Position numbers and translations under genes: made by a program. Shown piece after piece: positions 4,724-6,026 of a stretch of DNA of 6,026 nt; position 1 is the first letter of the stretch; each line of letters begins with the position of its first letter. The notes beneath the pieces were generated by a model, which worked only from the letters and a program-made list of their open reading frames with translations, searched no databases and was not told where the DNA came from. The DNA comes from JASHUC01 sp035606175 (GTDB lineage: Bacteria > Pseudomonadota > Gammaproteobacteria > Steroidobacterales > Steroidobacteraceae). The DNA lies in NCBI GenBank assembly GCA_035606175.1, contig DATNFW010000078.1, forward strand, positions 1 through 6,026. Reading direction: 5' to 3'.

Positions 4724-5749
4724 GTGCTCGCTCGCCGTCCGCGCGCGGAGCGCCTCGATCCGGCGGAGCTCGCAACCATCCTCGTCTGCCGCATCAATGC
4801 GCGGATGGGAAATGCGATGTTCCTGACGCCGCTCATCGAGCGGCTGCATGAGCTCCTGCCGCATGCCGTCATCGATGTTGCGAGCGCCTACCCCTACGCG
4901 CGGGAGCTCCTCGAGCCGCTCCCGGGGGTGCGCCGTGTGATCGCCTTCCCCTACAAGGGACTGCAGCTGCCGTGGCGCTATACCGCAGCCCTTCGGGAAG
5001 TACGCCGCGAGCGCTACGATGTCGCGATCGACCCGGTACCCGACTCGACGAGCGATCGCATCGTGCTCACCCTCGCGCGTGCCCGATATCGGCTGGGATT
5101 CGCCTCTGCGAGCCAGTGGGCGCCGCTCACCCATGCGGCCGCCGTGCCGCAGGAGCGCCTCCATCAGGCCGTGCAGCCGGTGTGTTTGCTGAGCCGGGCG
5201 CTCGGGACGCCAGCCCGCGCAACGCAAGTGCGACTCCAGCTGCGACTCACCGAAGCCGAGCTCGACGCCGGCCGCGTGGCCGTCGAGCGCGCGATCGCTC
5301 GACGCCCGCTGCCCACTGGCCTCGCGCCAGCGACCGGCAGGGTATTTGGTTTCTTCGCGCATGCGACGGGGCACAAAACGATCTCGAGGGAATACTGGCG
5401 CGCATTCTGGGATGCCTTCCTCGAGCTCGAACCCGATGCAGTGCCGCTCGAAATTCTTCCCTCGCCCGACCGCGCCCCTACGGACCCACGCGCCGCGGTG
5501 CTGCATTTGAAATCACCCCGGGCACTCACGGCGGCGATGGCCTCCACGCGACTCTTTATCGCCGGCGACACGGGTCCGATGCATCTTGCGAGCTCGACGG
5601 ACGTGCCGACCGTCGCCTTGTTTCAGGCATCCGATCCCGCACTCTACGGACCGCTCAAGCACTGCGATGTCGCGCTCGATCCGGCAAAGTGTCCGCCCGC
5701 CGAGCTTGCGCAATGCTGTCTTGATCTCTGGCGGAGAGTCGGCGAATGA
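4724..5749 (+). CDS. Glycosyltransferase family 9 (heptosyltransferase-type)
   Basis: GT9 enzymes are GT-B fold, usually inner-membrane-associated transferases that add heptose or related sugars to the lipopolysaccharide core. Counting from GTG 4724 (341 residues), the N-terminal Rossmann motif is ILVCRINARMGNAMFLTPL (19-37), then YDVAIDPVPDSTSDRIVLTL. The C-terminal donor-binding half has FFAHATGHKTISREYWRAF with Lys218, and FIAGDTGPMHLASSTDVPT with Asp282, the hallmark GDTGPMHLA. WaaC-type enzymes have Asp after the first MG; here it is Asn30. The start is uncertain: GTG 4724 has no good Shine-Dalgarno, and the frame is open back to TAG 4577 with coding-like content (basic, amphipathic RVRRALRELRERSRFLLG just upstream). 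The true N-terminus may therefore be longer. The acceptor and sugar are unknown. TGA 5747-5749 overlaps the next start. Confidence 0.9.
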   Translation: MLARRPRAERLDPAELATILVCRINARMGNAMFLTPLIERLHELLPHAVIDVASAYPYARELLEPLPGVRRVIAFPYKGLQLPWRYTAALREVRRERYDVAIDPVPDSTSDRIVLTLARARYRLGFASASQWAPLTHAAAVPQERLHQAVQPVCLLSRALGTPARATQVRLQLRLTEAELDAGRVAVERAIARRPLPTGLAPATGRVFGFFAHATGHKTISREYWRAFWDAFLELEPDAVPLEILPSPDRAPTDPRAAVLHLKSPRALTAAMASTRLFIAGDTGPMHLASSTDVPTVALFQASDPALYGPLKHCDVALDPAKCPPAELAQCCLDLWRRVGE

Positions 5750-6026
5750 GCGCGCCGCCTGCTGTCGATCGGCGCGCATTCCGCGATCTTGCCGGACTCT
5801 TTACGACCGGCGTTGCGATCGTGACGCTCGAGGCCCGGGGCGAGGTGCGTGCGATGACCGTGAATGCCGTCGCATCGCTGTCGCTCGATCCGATGCTGAT
5901 GCTCTTCTGCCCTGCCAAGAAGGCTCACCTCTCCGAGCATCTCGAGCACATGCGGCAATTCACGCTCAATTTCCTGCGCGAGGATCAGGAAGCGCTCTCG
6001 ACGTATTTCGCAGGCGGGTGGAAGGC
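5746..6026 (+). CDS. Flavin reductase domain protein, N-terminal part (3' end outside window)
   Basis: ATG 5746 overlaps the GT9 stop in an ATGA arrangement and has GGAGAG (5733-5738) 7 bases upstream, so it is probably translationally coupled to the GT9 gene. The 93 visible residues match the start of the flavin reductase-like FMN-binding domain (HpaC-type, split-barrel fold): FRDLAGLFTTGVAIVTLEA (12-30), then AMTVNAVASLSLDPMLMLFC (36-55), where this family binds the flavin, then HLSEHLEHMRQFTLNFLRED. Family members reduce FMN or FAD with NAD(P)H, often for a partner monooxygenase; others merely bind flavin. No partner is visible here. The protein has no signal peptide and should be cytoplasmic. 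Length, C-terminus and specificity cannot be judged. Confidence 0.9.
   Translation, partial: MSAPPAVDRRAFRDLAGLFTTGVAIVTLEARGEVRAMTVNAVASLSLDPMLMLFCPAKKAHLSEHLEHMRQFTLNFLREDQEALSTYFAGGWK

Noticed and set aside
3786..4775. 329-codon minus-strand ORF crossing the intergenic stretch
   Set aside because: More than half is antisense to the DUF3443 domain; the rest is Arg/Ala/Pro-rich with no motif and conflicts with the upstream-open GT9 frame.
4622..5506. 294-codon minus-strand ORF opposite the GT9 gene
   Set aside because: It is antisense to clear GT9 motifs and has no domain of its own.

Overview
The window is a G+C-rich bacterial chromosome segment with every supported gene on the + strand. 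The left end carries hflC (3' end) - DUF2065/yjeT-like - purA, the conserved gammaproteobacterial order. In many betaproteobacteria hisZ lies between the DUF2065 gene and purA, and it is absent here. I therefore favour a high-GC gammaproteobacterium (inference; the genus cannot be named from this sequence).

Layout: (1) 1-1855 is a compact housekeeping block: the HflC C-terminus, a 65-residue membrane protein, and complete adenylosuccinate synthetase. (2) 1913-2179 is a small orphan soluble protein. (3) 2180-2378 is a non-coding gap with two inverted repeats and a candidate -10 box. (4) 2379-4334 is a pair of exported proteins of unknown function, a DUF2844-like protein and a DUF3443-like lipoprotein. 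The lipoprotein has a run of 29 serines followed by a domain with DTGS and DSGS motifs laid out as in a pepsin-type aspartic protease. (5) 4335-about 4606 is non-coding or leader sequence with a strong hairpin and a 27-codon ORF behind a good Shine-Dalgarno. (6) 4724-5749 is a GT9 (heptosyltransferase-type) glycosyltransferase whose true start is uncertain. Its stop overlaps by 4 bp the start of (7) a flavin-reductase-domain protein that runs off the right end.

How the genes work together: HflC, with HflK (outside the window), modulates the FtsH membrane protease, while PurA makes adenylosuccinate for AMP synthesis. Their linkage is conserved but not a shared pathway. The DUF2844/DUF3443 pair is probably a co-expressed envelope module. 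The most interesting proposal is that the DUF3443 protein is a membrane-tethered two-lobed aspartic peptidase with the DUF2844 protein as its secreted partner. The GT9 and flavin reductase genes look translationally coupled, but no shared pathway can be read from the sequence. No tRNA, rRNA, CRISPR array or mobile element was seen.
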